In this document: positions 54,202-62,065 of the stretch, piece by piece
Position numbering within the stretch: position 1 is the first letter of the stretch
How the letters are laid out: each line of letters opens with the position of its first letter
DNA from: Clostridiales bacterium
GTDB lineage: Bacteria > Bacillota > Clostridia > Peptostreptococcales > Anaerovoracaceae
NCBI GenBank assembly: GCA_015058275.1
Contig: SVCQ01000005.1
Span: 25,601-89,600 of the forward strand
Reading direction: 5' to 3'
Length of the DNA: 64,000 bases
Position numbers and translations under genes: made by a program
The notes under the pieces: generated by a model
Seen by the model: the letters and a program-made list of their open reading frames with translations, nothing else
Database searches by the model: none
Told to the model about the DNA's origin: nothing

Positions 54202-54237
54202 CAAACACTTGTTCGCAAGCTTGCCAGATGGTATAAT
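54202..54237 (+). promoter_or_regulatory. tnpA promoter overlapped by a LexA-type box
   Basis: TTGTTC (54209-54214), 17 bases, TATAAT (54232-54237). CAAACACTTGTTCG (54202-54215) covers the -35; its reverse complement CGAACAAGTGTTTG fits the Gram-positive SOS box and differs from the box at 52294 by one base. Confidence 0.68.
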
Positions 54238-54283
54238 CAGATCAGGAAAACAGCTCAGTCGAAATGATGGAAAGGCCGATCTG

Positions 54284-54688
54284 ATGAGAGGACTTGACCA
54301 TAATCAACATTCAGTATATTTGCTGTATTATCACCTGATCATGGTGGTGAAATACAGACGGAAGGTGATAGACCACGAGATATCTGCACGCTGCAGAGAG
54401 ATATTCGAGCATATCGGAGAAGGCTACGGAATAACCATGGAAGAGTGGAATCACGATGATGACCATGTCCATGTGTTGTTCCGAGCAAAGCCATCGACAG
54501 AGATCAGCAAGTTCATCAACGCGTATAAGAGTGCGAGCAGCCGGCTGATCAAGAAGGAGCATCCTGAGATCAGGGAGAAACTGTGGAAGGAGGCCTTCTG
54601 GAGCCAGAGCTATTGCCTGCTGACGGCAGGTGGAGCACCGATAGAGGTGATACGTCGGTACATAGAGACGCAGGGGGAGAAGCGATGA
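54284..54688 (+). CDS. tnpA: IS200/IS605 transposase TnpA (Y1 HUH)
   Basis: A 134-residue single-strand transposase. The HUH metal motif is DHVHVLF, and the nucleophile tyrosine is in the C-terminal helix VIRRYIETQ. It starts at ATG 54284 with GGAAAGG upstream, giving the normal length for the family; the frame is open a further 74 codons upstream but that part has no similarity and precedes the promoter. It overlaps tnpB (ATGA). Confidence 0.92.
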   Translation: MRGLDHNQHSVYLLYYHLIMVVKYRRKVIDHEISARCREIFEHIGEGYGITMEEWNHDDDHVHVLFRAKPSTEISKFINAYKSASSRLIKKEHPEIREKLWKEAFWSQSYCLLTAGGAPIEVIRRYIETQGEKR

Positions 54689-55782
54689 ACAGAGCGATGC
54701 GTTTTCGGATAGAACCGAATAAGGAGCAGCGGGAACTGTTTGAGAAGACCTTCGGCAGCTGCAGATTTCTGTATAACAGGATGTTGTCAGACCGGATCCT
54801 GAGTGAGATGACAGGCGAGTGTGTGGAGATGCGGCCTGCAGCATATAAGAAGGAGTATCCATGGCTTAGGGAAGTGGATTCTCTTGCGCTGTGCAATGTG
54901 CAGTTGGACCTTGAAAGAGCATTCCGTGACTACAGGAAAATGCCGGACAGAGGACATCCGAGATACAAGTCCAGACATCACAGTCGCAGGAGTTACACGA
55001 CCAATGTCGTGAATGGGAACATCCGCATCGAGGGAAAGAAAATAAGGCTCCCCAAGGCAGGGATGGTCCGCATAAGAGTACACAGAGAGATCCCTGAAGG
55101 ATGGATCCTGAAGAATGTCACCGTCGTGAAAGGACCGACAGGCAAGTACTATGCATCCCTTCTCTATGAAGTGCCCGAAAGTGAAAGCCAAGCGGAGGGC
55201 GAGCAGAGAGAAAAGAAATACCTTGGCATAGACTATGCGATGGATGGCCTGGCGGTGATGTCGGACGGGACGAGATCAGAATATCCTAAGTATTTCAGGC
55301 AGGCGGAAGAAAAGCTTGCAAGAGAGCAGCGAAAGCTTTCGCACTGCGTGAAGGGCAGCCGCAATTATGAAAAACAAAAGCGCAAAGTGGCAGTCATCCA
55401 TGAGAAGGTTCGGAATCAGAGGAAGGACTTCCAGCACAAGATGAGCCGAAAGCTCGCAGACGGATATGATGTGATCGGGGTCGAAGACATCGACATGAGA
55501 GCGATGAGTCAGAGCATGCATTTCGGCAAAAGTGTTTCTGACAATGGCTTTGGGATGCTTCGGACCATGCTCGCATACAAACTGGAAGAGCAAGGCAAAG
55601 AACTGGTGAAAGTAGACAGATTCTATCCATCCAGCAAGAGATGCAGCAGATGCGGAAGAGTCAAGGAAAAACTCACCCTAAGCGAACGCATCTACCGATG
55701 CGAATGCGGCAACATAATGGACAGGGACGTGAACGCTGCGATCAATATCAGAATGGAAGCAATGAGACTGAAGGCCTCATAG
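54685..55782 (+). CDS. tnpB: TnpB, RNA-guided endonuclease of the IS605 element
   Basis: A 365-residue TnpB nuclease, ancestor-type of Cas12. RuvC residues are present: Asp183 in LGIDYAMDG, Glu267 in VGVEDIDM, and the DRDVNAAINI motif around 346-355. The zinc ribbon is CSRCG plus CECG. The N-terminal part begins RFRIEPNKEQRELFEKTFG as usual for the family. With all catalytic residues intact it is probably active, protecting the element by cutting empty donor sites. ATG 54685 overlaps the tnpA stop. Confidence 0.93.
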   Translation: MNRAMRFRIEPNKEQRELFEKTFGSCRFLYNRMLSDRILSEMTGECVEMRPAAYKKEYPWLREVDSLALCNVQLDLERAFRDYRKMPDRGHPRYKSRHHSRRSYTTNVVNGNIRIEGKKIRLPKAGMVRIRVHREIPEGWILKNVTVVKGPTGKYYASLLYEVPESESQAEGEQREKKYLGIDYAMDGLAVMSDGTRSEYPKYFRQAEEKLAREQRKLSHCVKGSRNYEKQKRKVAVIHEKVRNQRKDFQHKMSRKLADGYDVIGVEDIDMRAMSQSMHFGKSVSDNGFGMLRTMLAYKLEEQGKELVKVDRFYPSSKRCSRCGRVKEKLTLSERIYRCECGNIMDRDVNAAINIRMEAMRLKAS

Positions 55783-55906
55783 CATATACAAGATATACCA
55801 AAAGAGGAACCGTGGGGCACACGGGGATAGCTCGTTGATACTCAGACCGTCAGGTCTGTTGAGCGAGAAGCCCCCACTTCAGGCTAAATAGCCAAGTGGT
55901 GGGAGT
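55783..55906 (+). ncRNA. Putative omega (reRNA) scaffold at the IS right end
   Basis: Hairpins CCGTG/CACGG, AGACC/GGTCT and CCACTT-AGGCT/AGCC-AAGTGG follow the tnpB stop in the position where TnpB guide RNAs arise. The guide would be read from the flanking sequence starting near 55904-55910, that is, the start of mnhE. Exact ends are uncertain. Confidence 0.5.
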
Positions 55907-56632
55907 ATGTCACAAAGACAATTATTGTCTACGTCTTATATAGGCAAGCAGGCTACTGATAATGTATACTTGACAGGTAATCAAAAGCTGCTGAACGCTG
56001 ACTTAAGACAGGAGAGCGAACTGAAACAGAACCGATTACTTAACACAATCGTTCTTGCCGCGGTGCTGATGGCGCTGTGGTTTATTATGTCTCAAAAGAC
56101 GGAGCCTAAGTTTCTTATACTCGGAGCGGCTTCGAGTATTCTTATAGCTGCTTTTTGCAGTCGCATCCTCATAATGAAGGGCGCAGTATCCGGCAGGGAG
56201 TATTCGCTCCTGAGCTTCAATCCGTTTAAGATGGCAGCATACTTCTGCTGGCTTCTGGTGCAGGTCATAAAGTCCGCTCTTTATGTGTCCCGCATAGTAT
56301 TGTCCGACAGATCTCTGGTAGAGCCTTCGATCGCGTGGTTCAGAGCCGATTATGATTCACCGTTCGCAAGGGCTCTTCTTGCAAATTCCATCACACTTAC
56401 ACCGGGTACTATAACGATAGACATTACAGATGACGGCATATACTCCGTACACGCCCTCACAAATGAGCTGAGAGAGGGACTGCTCGATGGCTCCATGCAG
56501 GCCAGGGTCGCAAAAACCTTTGGCGAGGAGATAGAGTTCAGGGCTCTGAGCGCAGAGGAGATACCTGAGACGGCACGTATTGAGACGGACATCGTGACGA
56601 ACAGGTACATCGGAAGGAGGAAGGCGAGATGA
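55907..56632 (+). CDS. mnhE: Mrp/Mnh cation antiporter subunit E
   Basis: A 241-residue MnhE-like subunit: two or three membrane helices (about 45-85, 105-130) and the conserved LLANSITLTPGTITIDI. Homology begins only at about residue 43 (NRLLNTIVLAAVL), so the first 40 residues are unusual. The ATG at 55907 lies at or in the right end of the insertion element and GGGAG is only one base from it; a start near 56027 (CTG after ACAGGAGAG) is a plausible alternative. It heads an eight-to-ten gene antiporter operon with four-base overlaps. Confidence 0.85.
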   Translation: MSQRQLLSTSYIGKQATDNVYLTGNQKLLNADLRQESELKQNRLLNTIVLAAVLMALWFIMSQKTEPKFLILGAASSILIAAFCSRILIMKGAVSGREYSLLSFNPFKMAAYFCWLLVQVIKSALYVSRIVLSDRSLVEPSIAWFRADYDSPFARALLANSITLTPGTITIDITDDGIYSVHALTNELREGLLDGSMQARVAKTFGEEIEFRALSAEEIPETARIETDIVTNRYIGRRKAR

Positions 56633-56895
56633 TGCAGACATACTGGACCATAGTGCTGGGATGCCTTGTCGCCATCCTCATGGCTATGCTTATTATGATG
56701 TTCAGGAAGAAGTATTTCCTCAACAAGCTCAACTATGTATTCGCCATGAATACGGTCATCGTGCTGCTGATACTGACCGTCGGATTTATCGACGGCAGGA
56801 TGGATATGTATCTTGATATCGCTCTCAGCTATTCGATACTGGGATTCGTAACTCAGGTCATACTGGCCAAGTATATAGGAGGCCGCAGGAGATGA
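56629..56895 (+). CDS. mnhF: Mrp/Mnh cation antiporter subunit F
   Basis: An 88-residue protein with three membrane helices. The pattern of helix, short loop, NTVIVLLILTVGFIDGR and a C-terminal helix fits MnhF/MrpF. It overlaps both neighbours by four bases (ATGA), so the E, F and G subunits are translationally coupled. Confidence 0.88.
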   Translation: MMQTYWTIVLGCLVAILMAMLIMMFRKKYFLNKLNYVFAMNTVIVLLILTVGFIDGRMDMYLDIALSYSILGFVTQVILAKYIGGRRR

Positions 56896-57239
56896 ACCTT
56901 ATCAATATCGCCATCATCATAACAGGAGCTCTCGGCCTGATCTTCATGCTGATATCGCTGATCGGGCTCATAAGGCTGCCGGACTTCTATACCAGGCTAC
57001 ACGCCCAGGGTATAGGGGATACTCTTGGCGCGCTTCTCATCATCATATCCATGATGCTGGCAGCAGGCGCAGGGCTCATGAGTCTCAAGCTGCTGCTCGT
57101 ATTCCTGATCATCGTGCTGACAAACCCTGTGGGCACAAATCTCATGATGATAGCCGGCATGAACAACCCGGAGTACAGAGAGTACAAAAAGAAAAAACCG
57201 GACAAAAAGTTAAAGTCTGACAAAAAGTCAAAGAAATAG
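56892..57239 (+). CDS. mnhG: Mrp/Mnh cation antiporter subunit G
   Basis: A 115-residue protein with three helices. IGLIRLPDFYTRLHAQGIGDTLG is the MnhG/PhaG signature. The C-terminus ends in an unusually lysine-rich tail (about 20 residues), probably cytosolic. Start overlaps mnhF. Confidence 0.9.
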   Translation: MNLINIAIIITGALGLIFMLISLIGLIRLPDFYTRLHAQGIGDTLGALLIIISMMLAAGAGLMSLKLLLVFLIIVLTNPVGTNLMMIAGMNNPEYREYKKKKPDKKLKSDKKSKK

Positions 57240-57251
57240 AGAGGACGGCCA

Positions 57252-57491
57252 ATGGTATACATCATCGAAGCGATACTGCTCCTGGGGCTCATCGCGATAG
57301 CGCTTACCATCATATTCGGCAGGGACCTCATGGTCGCTGTCGTGATATACTGCGCCTTCAGCTTCATCACGATGTTCCTGTATATCATCATGGGCGCTCC
57401 TGATGTTGCGTTCACCGAAGCGGTCATAGGAGTCATCTCGACCGTGTTCTTTATCATAATCCTCAGATCGATACGCAGAAACATAAAGTAG
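57252..57491 (+). CDS. DUF4040/MbhD-like antiporter subunit
   Basis: A 79-residue protein with three helices, equivalent to the MbhD-type piece found inside the C-terminal half of full-length MrpA (GAPDVAFTEAVIGVISTVFF). Here it is a separate gene, so MrpA is split as in membrane-bound hydrogenase Mbh/Mbx-type operons. Confidence 0.85.
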   Translation: MVYIIEAILLLGLIAIALTIIFGRDLMVAVVIYCAFSFITMFLYIIMGAPDVAFTEAVIGVISTVFFIIILRSIRRNIK

Positions 57492-57502
57492 AGGGGAGAG
57501 AA

Positions 57503-58270
57503 TTGAGAAAAGCTCTGACAGTCATACTGCTGGTAATAGTGCTTACGGTACCGTTCGTGTTCTTTGATATCCTGCCGGTTATCGGGGACCCGGATTCGGC
57601 GCCTAATTCTCATGTGTCCGATTACTACATAGAGCACGCCGTAGAGGAATGCAATTCACCTAACATGGTAACTGCAGTCATCGTTGACTACAGGGCCTTC
57701 GATACGATGTTCGAGACAACGGTGATGTTCCTTGCGGGCATAGCCGTCATGCTGATACTCGCAGAGCACCCTAAGAGGAAGCTCATGGTACCGACCAGGG
57801 TGCGCCGCCTCAATGTTCACGAGGGAAGCCCGGTATACAGGACCGTAAACAAGGACGTGATGGTATCTGTCATACAGGTCCTTATCCTGATATACGCGAT
57901 GTACGTGCTCTTCCACGGCGAGGTCAGCCTCGGAGGAGGCTTCCAGGCCGGCGCTCTCATAGGCATGACATATCTTCTGGATGTCATGGTCTGCAGGAGG
58001 GAGCAGCCGCTCTTCAGGACGACTAAGTACAAGGCGGGAGCGATCGCAGGCCTCGGACCTTTGCTGTATGCCGTGACGGGCATGATCCCGTTCATAGGCG
58101 GAGGACTTTACCTGCAGTACGGCAAAATGCCGTTTGCCATACATGAGGCGGAGCTTCATTCGATAGGGATCACTTCTGTCGAGATAGGCGTCACCATAGG
58201 CGTTGCCGCCACGATCATCACTATCATCAACGCACTTACCGAAAGGATCGTATTTGACGACGAGATATAG
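57503..58270 (+). CDS. mnhB: MbhE-MnhB fusion subunit
   Basis: A 255-residue fusion. The first 100 residues resemble MbhE, the last piece of MrpA (VTAVIVDYRAFDTMFETTVM); the remainder is MnhB (GEVSLGGGFQAGALIG and later helices to HSIGITSVEIGVTIG). Six or seven membrane helices in total. GAGGGGAG precedes the TTG/ATG-type start. It reinforces that the missing MrpA tail is distributed over this and the preceding gene. Confidence 0.86.
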   Translation: MRKALTVILLVIVLTVPFVFFDILPVIGDPDSAPNSHVSDYYIEHAVEECNSPNMVTAVIVDYRAFDTMFETTVMFLAGIAVMLILAEHPKRKLMVPTRVRRLNVHEGSPVYRTVNKDVMVSVIQVLILIYAMYVLFHGEVSLGGGFQAGALIGMTYLLDVMVCRREQPLFRTTKYKAGAIAGLGPLLYAVTGMIPFIGGGLYLQYGKMPFAIHEAELHSIGITSVEIGVTIGVAATIITIINALTERIVFDDEI

Positions 58271-58273
58271 ATC

Positions 58274-58651
58274 ATGACAGCTATCAGCGTATTTCTGGCA
58301 TCAAAGGGAATATACCTGCTCACCTTCATCCTGCTCTCCCTGGGAGTCGCGGGCATGATAGTGTGCAATAACTACCTTAAGAAGCTCATCTGCATGAACA
58401 TAATGCAGGTCGCAGTTATCTTCTTCTTCCTGTGCCTCGGTCAGAAATCCGGAGGCACCATACCGGTGGCTCTTGACGGTGCTCTAAAGGCTTCTGAGTA
58501 CATCAATCCGCTGCCGCACGGACTCATGCTGACGGCTATCGTGGTCAGCCTGGGTACGACGGGAGTGGGTCTTTCGCTACTGTTGCGTATCAGGGAGAAG
58601 TACGGAAGTGTAGAGGAGGACGACATCATAAGGAGGGAGCGCAAGGTCTAG
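58274..58651 (+). CDS. mnhC: Mrp/Mnh subunit C, NuoK-like
   Basis: A 125-residue protein with three helices, homologous to NuoK of complex I (CNNYLKKLICMNIMQVAVIFF, HGLMLTAIVVSLGTTGVGLSL). It ends immediately before the first MnhD gene. Confidence 0.9.
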   Translation: MTAISVFLASKGIYLLTFILLSLGVAGMIVCNNYLKKLICMNIMQVAVIFFFLCLGQKSGGTIPVALDGALKASEYINPLPHGLMLTAIVVSLGTTGVGLSLLLRIREKYGSVEEDDIIRRERKV

Positions 58652-60127
58652 ATGGCGAATATCCCTGTTCTGATCGTAATACTGCCTCTTGCGGCCGCGC
58701 TGCTGTGCCTGGTACTGACCGCGATCCATGAGAGACTGGGTCTGTGGGCTGTGGGCCTTGCGTCGCTGGCTTCTTTTGTGCTGTCTGTGATGCAGCTCAT
58801 CACGGTCGCAAGAGAGGGGACCATACACTACTGCATTGGCGGGTACGCGGTGCCTTACGGCATCGAATTCGTGATCGATTCGGTCAACGCATGCGTGCTG
58901 GTCATGATATCCCTCATAGGCTTCCTTACGGTCATATTCGCAAAGAACTTCGGCGAGAGGATAGGCCGCATGCAAAGAGGCGCGGGCTATGCAGTTCTCT
59001 CGCTTCTCATAACGGGCCTCCTTGGCATGACATCCACGGGGGACGTATTCAATCTTTATGTTTTTCTCGAAATCACATCGCTGTCGGCGTACTGCCTCAT
59101 AGCACTCGGCGGCAGTAAAGGCGTCGTATCCGCATTCAGATACATGCTGGTCGGCACCATCGCCGCCACATTCTATCTGCTTGGTATAGGAGTGCTGTAC
59201 GCTGCGACCGGCACACTCAACATGGGAGACATGAGCGATATCCTGGATAAGGGCGGATACGATCATGTGATGCTCGTTTCTATGTGCCTTCTGATCGTGG
59301 GCTTCGGCATCAAGATGGCTCTATTCCCGTTCCACGGCTGGCAGCCATCGGCATACACGCATGCCGAGCCGGGCACAAGGCCTCTGATCACGGGCGTCAT
59401 GGGCAAGATCCCGGCACTTGCGATGTTCAGGTTCATATTCTGTGTATTCGGCACCGACCTTATTTATGTCAGGTTCCTGCTGGTGATGCTCGGGGTATTC
59501 TCCGTATGCGGCATGCTCTACGGATCGATCATGGCCATGGGGCAGAGCGACCTGCGCAAGGTGCTTGCGTATTCGTCGGTAGCACAGATCGCGTATATAT
59601 CTCTCGGCTTTGCCATCGGCACTCCTACAGCGCTTGCGGGCTCCTTCATACACATGCTGGCTCACGCCTTCATGAAGGGCGGACTGTTCTTCTGTACGGG
59701 TGCCATATCGTATAAATTCGGTACATACAGCCTGGATGATCTGGGCAGGATATACAAAAAGATGCCGCTGACATGCGGGCTTCTCGTAGTCGCGGCGCTT
59801 TCGATGATAGGCATACCGCCGACTGCGGGTTTCTTCAGCAAGTGGTATCTGGCTCTGGGAGCAGCGGGTGCCCATTACTGGGTCTACCTCGCAGTGCTCG
59901 TCATATCCAGCCTCCTCAATGCGGTTTATTTCTTCAAGCTCATTGAGAAGGTATTCATACAGCCGTCAAAGGATCTCGATGAGAGGTGGTCTGCGGGCGA
60001 ATTCGAATTGCCTGTATCGATCGTGCTGCCTGTAGTCGTATGCTTTGCCGCAATACTCGCCATAGGTATATTCAACGTCAGGATATTCGACTTCCTGATG
60101 ATGACGCTTGAGGGGGTGGGACTGTAA
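58652..60127 (+). CDS. mnhD: Mrp/Mnh subunit D, proton-translocating antiporter-like (first)
   Basis: A 491-residue integral protein with about 14 helices of the NuoL/M/N family. LYVFLEITSLSAYCLIALG carries the conserved Glu in helix 5, and the MALFPFHGWQPSAYTHAEP segment carries the Lys/His region of the proton channel. It abuts mnhC and overlaps the next gene by one base. Confidence 0.93.
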   Translation: MANIPVLIVILPLAAALLCLVLTAIHERLGLWAVGLASLASFVLSVMQLITVAREGTIHYCIGGYAVPYGIEFVIDSVNACVLVMISLIGFLTVIFAKNFGERIGRMQRGAGYAVLSLLITGLLGMTSTGDVFNLYVFLEITSLSAYCLIALGGSKGVVSAFRYMLVGTIAATFYLLGIGVLYAATGTLNMGDMSDILDKGGYDHVMLVSMCLLIVGFGIKMALFPFHGWQPSAYTHAEPGTRPLITGVMGKIPALAMFRFIFCVFGTDLIYVRFLLVMLGVFSVCGMLYGSIMAMGQSDLRKVLAYSSVAQIAYISLGFAIGTPTALAGSFIHMLAHAFMKGGLFFCTGAISYKFGTYSLDDLGRIYKKMPLTCGLLVVAALSMIGIPPTAGFFSKWYLALGAAGAHYWVYLAVLVISSLLNAVYFFKLIEKVFIQPSKDLDERWSAGEFELPVSIVLPVVVCFAAILAIGIFNVRIFDFLMMTLEGVGL

Positions 60128-61632
60128 TGAACTGGCTCGCTCTCTCGTACAGACCTCTATACGCTGTCCTGGTATCCCTGATCGCTTCGGGCCTTATCTA
60201 CGTGCTCGGAGAGCATATACACAGGAAACTCCGCGAGGCCATCACGATCACGGCGTCGGTGATCAAGATAGTGATCGTATACTCAATGGTGCCGGCAGTG
60301 CTTGCGGGCACAAAGATAAGCCTTAAGGTGATCGAGATAGTCAAGGGCGTAAGCCTTTCGTTCAATGTCGATCCTGCGGGCATGGTATTCGCTTGCGTCG
60401 CATCGACTCTGTGGATACTTACATCCTTCTACTCGATCGGATACATGAGAGGGCACGGTGAGGAGAACCAGACCGGCTACTACGCGGCCTTCGCTATGTG
60501 CCTGTCGGCTACTACGGGTCTTTGCTTTGCTGCCAACCTCATCACCTTCTTCATATTCTTCGAAGTACTGACCGTAGCGACTTATCCGCTCGTTGTCCAT
60601 TACAGGGACGGAGAGGGCACGGCTTCCGGCAGGAAGTATCTGGCGTATACACTCATAAGCGGCCAGATATTCTTTGCATCCATAGTGATAGTCTACTCAG
60701 TCGCCGGCACTTTAGAATTCAGACCGGGTGGCTTCCTGACGGCGGATATGCTGCCTATGCCATGGGCCTTCATAGTGTTCTTCATGATGGCAGGAGCGGG
60801 TATAGTCAAGGCCGGCGTGATGCCGCTTCACTCGTGGCTCCCATCGGCCATGGTGGCGCCGACTCCGGTAAGCGCACTTCTCCACGCGGTCGCCGTCGTC
60901 AAGGCGGGAGCGTTCTGTACTCTCAGGGTGGTGCTTTATGTATTCGGGCCTGAGCTTGCGAAGTCATGCGGGGGAGCGGATGTCCTGGCGTGGATGGCGG
61001 TATTTACCATACTGGTATCCTCGCTCATCGCGATGAGGAAGACCAATCTCAAGGCGAGGCTTGCCTTCTCGACGGTCGGACAGCTTTCGTACATAGTGCT
61101 CGGCATTTGCATACTCACTCCGTACGCGACTGCCGGAGCGATATATCATATAGTGGCTCACGCATTTATGAAGATCACTCTCTTTATGGCAGCGGGAGCG
61201 ATATTCGTGACCACTCACAAAAAAGACATAGGCGAGATGATAGGCATCGGCAGGCGCATGCCGGTCACGATGGGCGCGTTCGCCGTCGCATCTGTGGGCA
61301 TAGCGGGATTCCCGTTCTTTGTGGGCTTCGTCAGCAAGGCCAATATAATCATGGGTGCTGTCAGCATGGGCAAGCCTGTATTTGTGGCCACTCTCATAGC
61401 GAGCGCGCTGCTGGCTCTCACATACCTGATGCCTGTTGTACTCATAGCATTCAAAAAGAACGTAGACAATCCGGAGTTCGCAAAGAGGGGCGAGGCCGCG
61501 CCGGCTATGCTCATCCCTTTGGTCATAACCGCAGTCATATCTGTACTGCTGGGGCTTTTCCCTAACGCGGGGCTACACCTCCTGGATATGGCGTTTATGG
61601 CAGGTAACTCGATATTCACTCCTTTGATGTAA
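60127..61632 (+). CDS. Antiporter-like NuoL/M/N family subunit (second)
   Basis: A 501-residue protein with about 14 helices. ITFFIFFEVLTVATYPLVVH has the helix-5 Glu, and GVMPLHSWLPSAMVAPTPVS is the family's most conserved loop. It resembles MnhD and the antiporter core of MnhA. It is the second of three such proteins in the operon and starts on the last base of the previous stop. Confidence 0.92.
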   Translation: MNWLALSYRPLYAVLVSLIASGLIYVLGEHIHRKLREAITITASVIKIVIVYSMVPAVLAGTKISLKVIEIVKGVSLSFNVDPAGMVFACVASTLWILTSFYSIGYMRGHGEENQTGYYAAFAMCLSATTGLCFAANLITFFIFFEVLTVATYPLVVHYRDGEGTASGRKYLAYTLISGQIFFASIVIVYSVAGTLEFRPGGFLTADMLPMPWAFIVFFMMAGAGIVKAGVMPLHSWLPSAMVAPTPVSALLHAVAVVKAGAFCTLRVVLYVFGPELAKSCGGADVLAWMAVFTILVSSLIAMRKTNLKARLAFSTVGQLSYIVLGICILTPYATAGAIYHIVAHAFMKITLFMAAGAIFVTTHKKDIGEMIGIGRRMPVTMGAFAVASVGIAGFPFFVGFVSKANIIMGAVSMGKPVFVATLIASALLALTYLMPVVLIAFKKNVDNPEFAKRGEAAPAMLIPLVITAVISVLLGLFPNAGLHLLDMAFMAGNSIFTPLM

Positions 61633-61645
61633 CAACAGGACTACT

Positions 61646-62065
61646 ATGGCAATAGAATTTCTCAGATATCTCGGAATAGCTTTTGTCAGCTCAGCGATAC
61701 TTATAGTGCTGAGCAAGATCGTGCTGCAAAGGATCCTGAGAAGGCCGGCAGACTACTATCTCAAGGAGGAGTACCTGCAGGAGGAGCGCATGCTCAACAG
61801 TGCTGGATTCAGGCTGCATGACGAGGTCGAGACAAGCCCCGAGGGCGAGGTCACAAAGGAGCACATCCACGCGGAGCCTCAGATACCGGAGCCCGCAGCG
61901 GAAGCGCCGGCGATACCTCTCACAAAGAGCGGCAGGCCTCGCAAGCCTTCTATGAATATGAAAAAGGACGAGCTCATAGCCATTGCGGCATATATGGGCA
62001 TAAAGCTGCCGCCTAAGGCTACAAAGGCGGTCATACTCGAGCTGATCAAAGAGCAGGATAAATGA
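61646..62065 (+). CDS. Small membrane protein with C-terminal Rho_N/SAP-like motif
   Basis: A 139-residue protein: one N-terminal membrane helix (about 8-25), a polar linker rich in Glu and Pro, and a C-terminal helix-extended-helix (MNMKKDELIAIAAYMGIKLP) nearly matching the end of the RDD protein at 7332. No known antiporter subunit fits. It is embedded between the second and third antiporter subunits and overlaps the latter by four bases, so it probably belongs to the complex or its assembly. Function unknown. Confidence 0.75.
   Translation: MAIEFLRYLGIAFVSSAILIVLSKIVLQRILRRPADYYLKEEYLQEERMLNSAGFRLHDEVETSPEGEVTKEHIHAEPQIPEPAAEAPAIPLTKSGRPRKPSMNMKKDELIAIAAYMGIKLPPKATKAVILELIKEQDK

Larger units (their letters stand above)
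54010..55906 (+). mobile_element. IS200/IS605 family insertion element (tnpA-tnpB)
   Basis: A complete-looking element. The left end region (about 54010-54110) has subterminal hairpin bases CATCC/GGATG and CCTCA/TGAGG instead of inverted terminal repeats; tnpA and tnpB overlap by four bases; the right end (55811-55906) has three hairpins ending in CCACTT..AAGTGG. Ends are estimated from hairpins. It sits between lexA and the Mrp operon, with the right boundary touching the presumed mnhE start codon. The stretch 53926-54283 has no gene: it holds the left end and the tnpA promoter. Confidence 0.85.
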
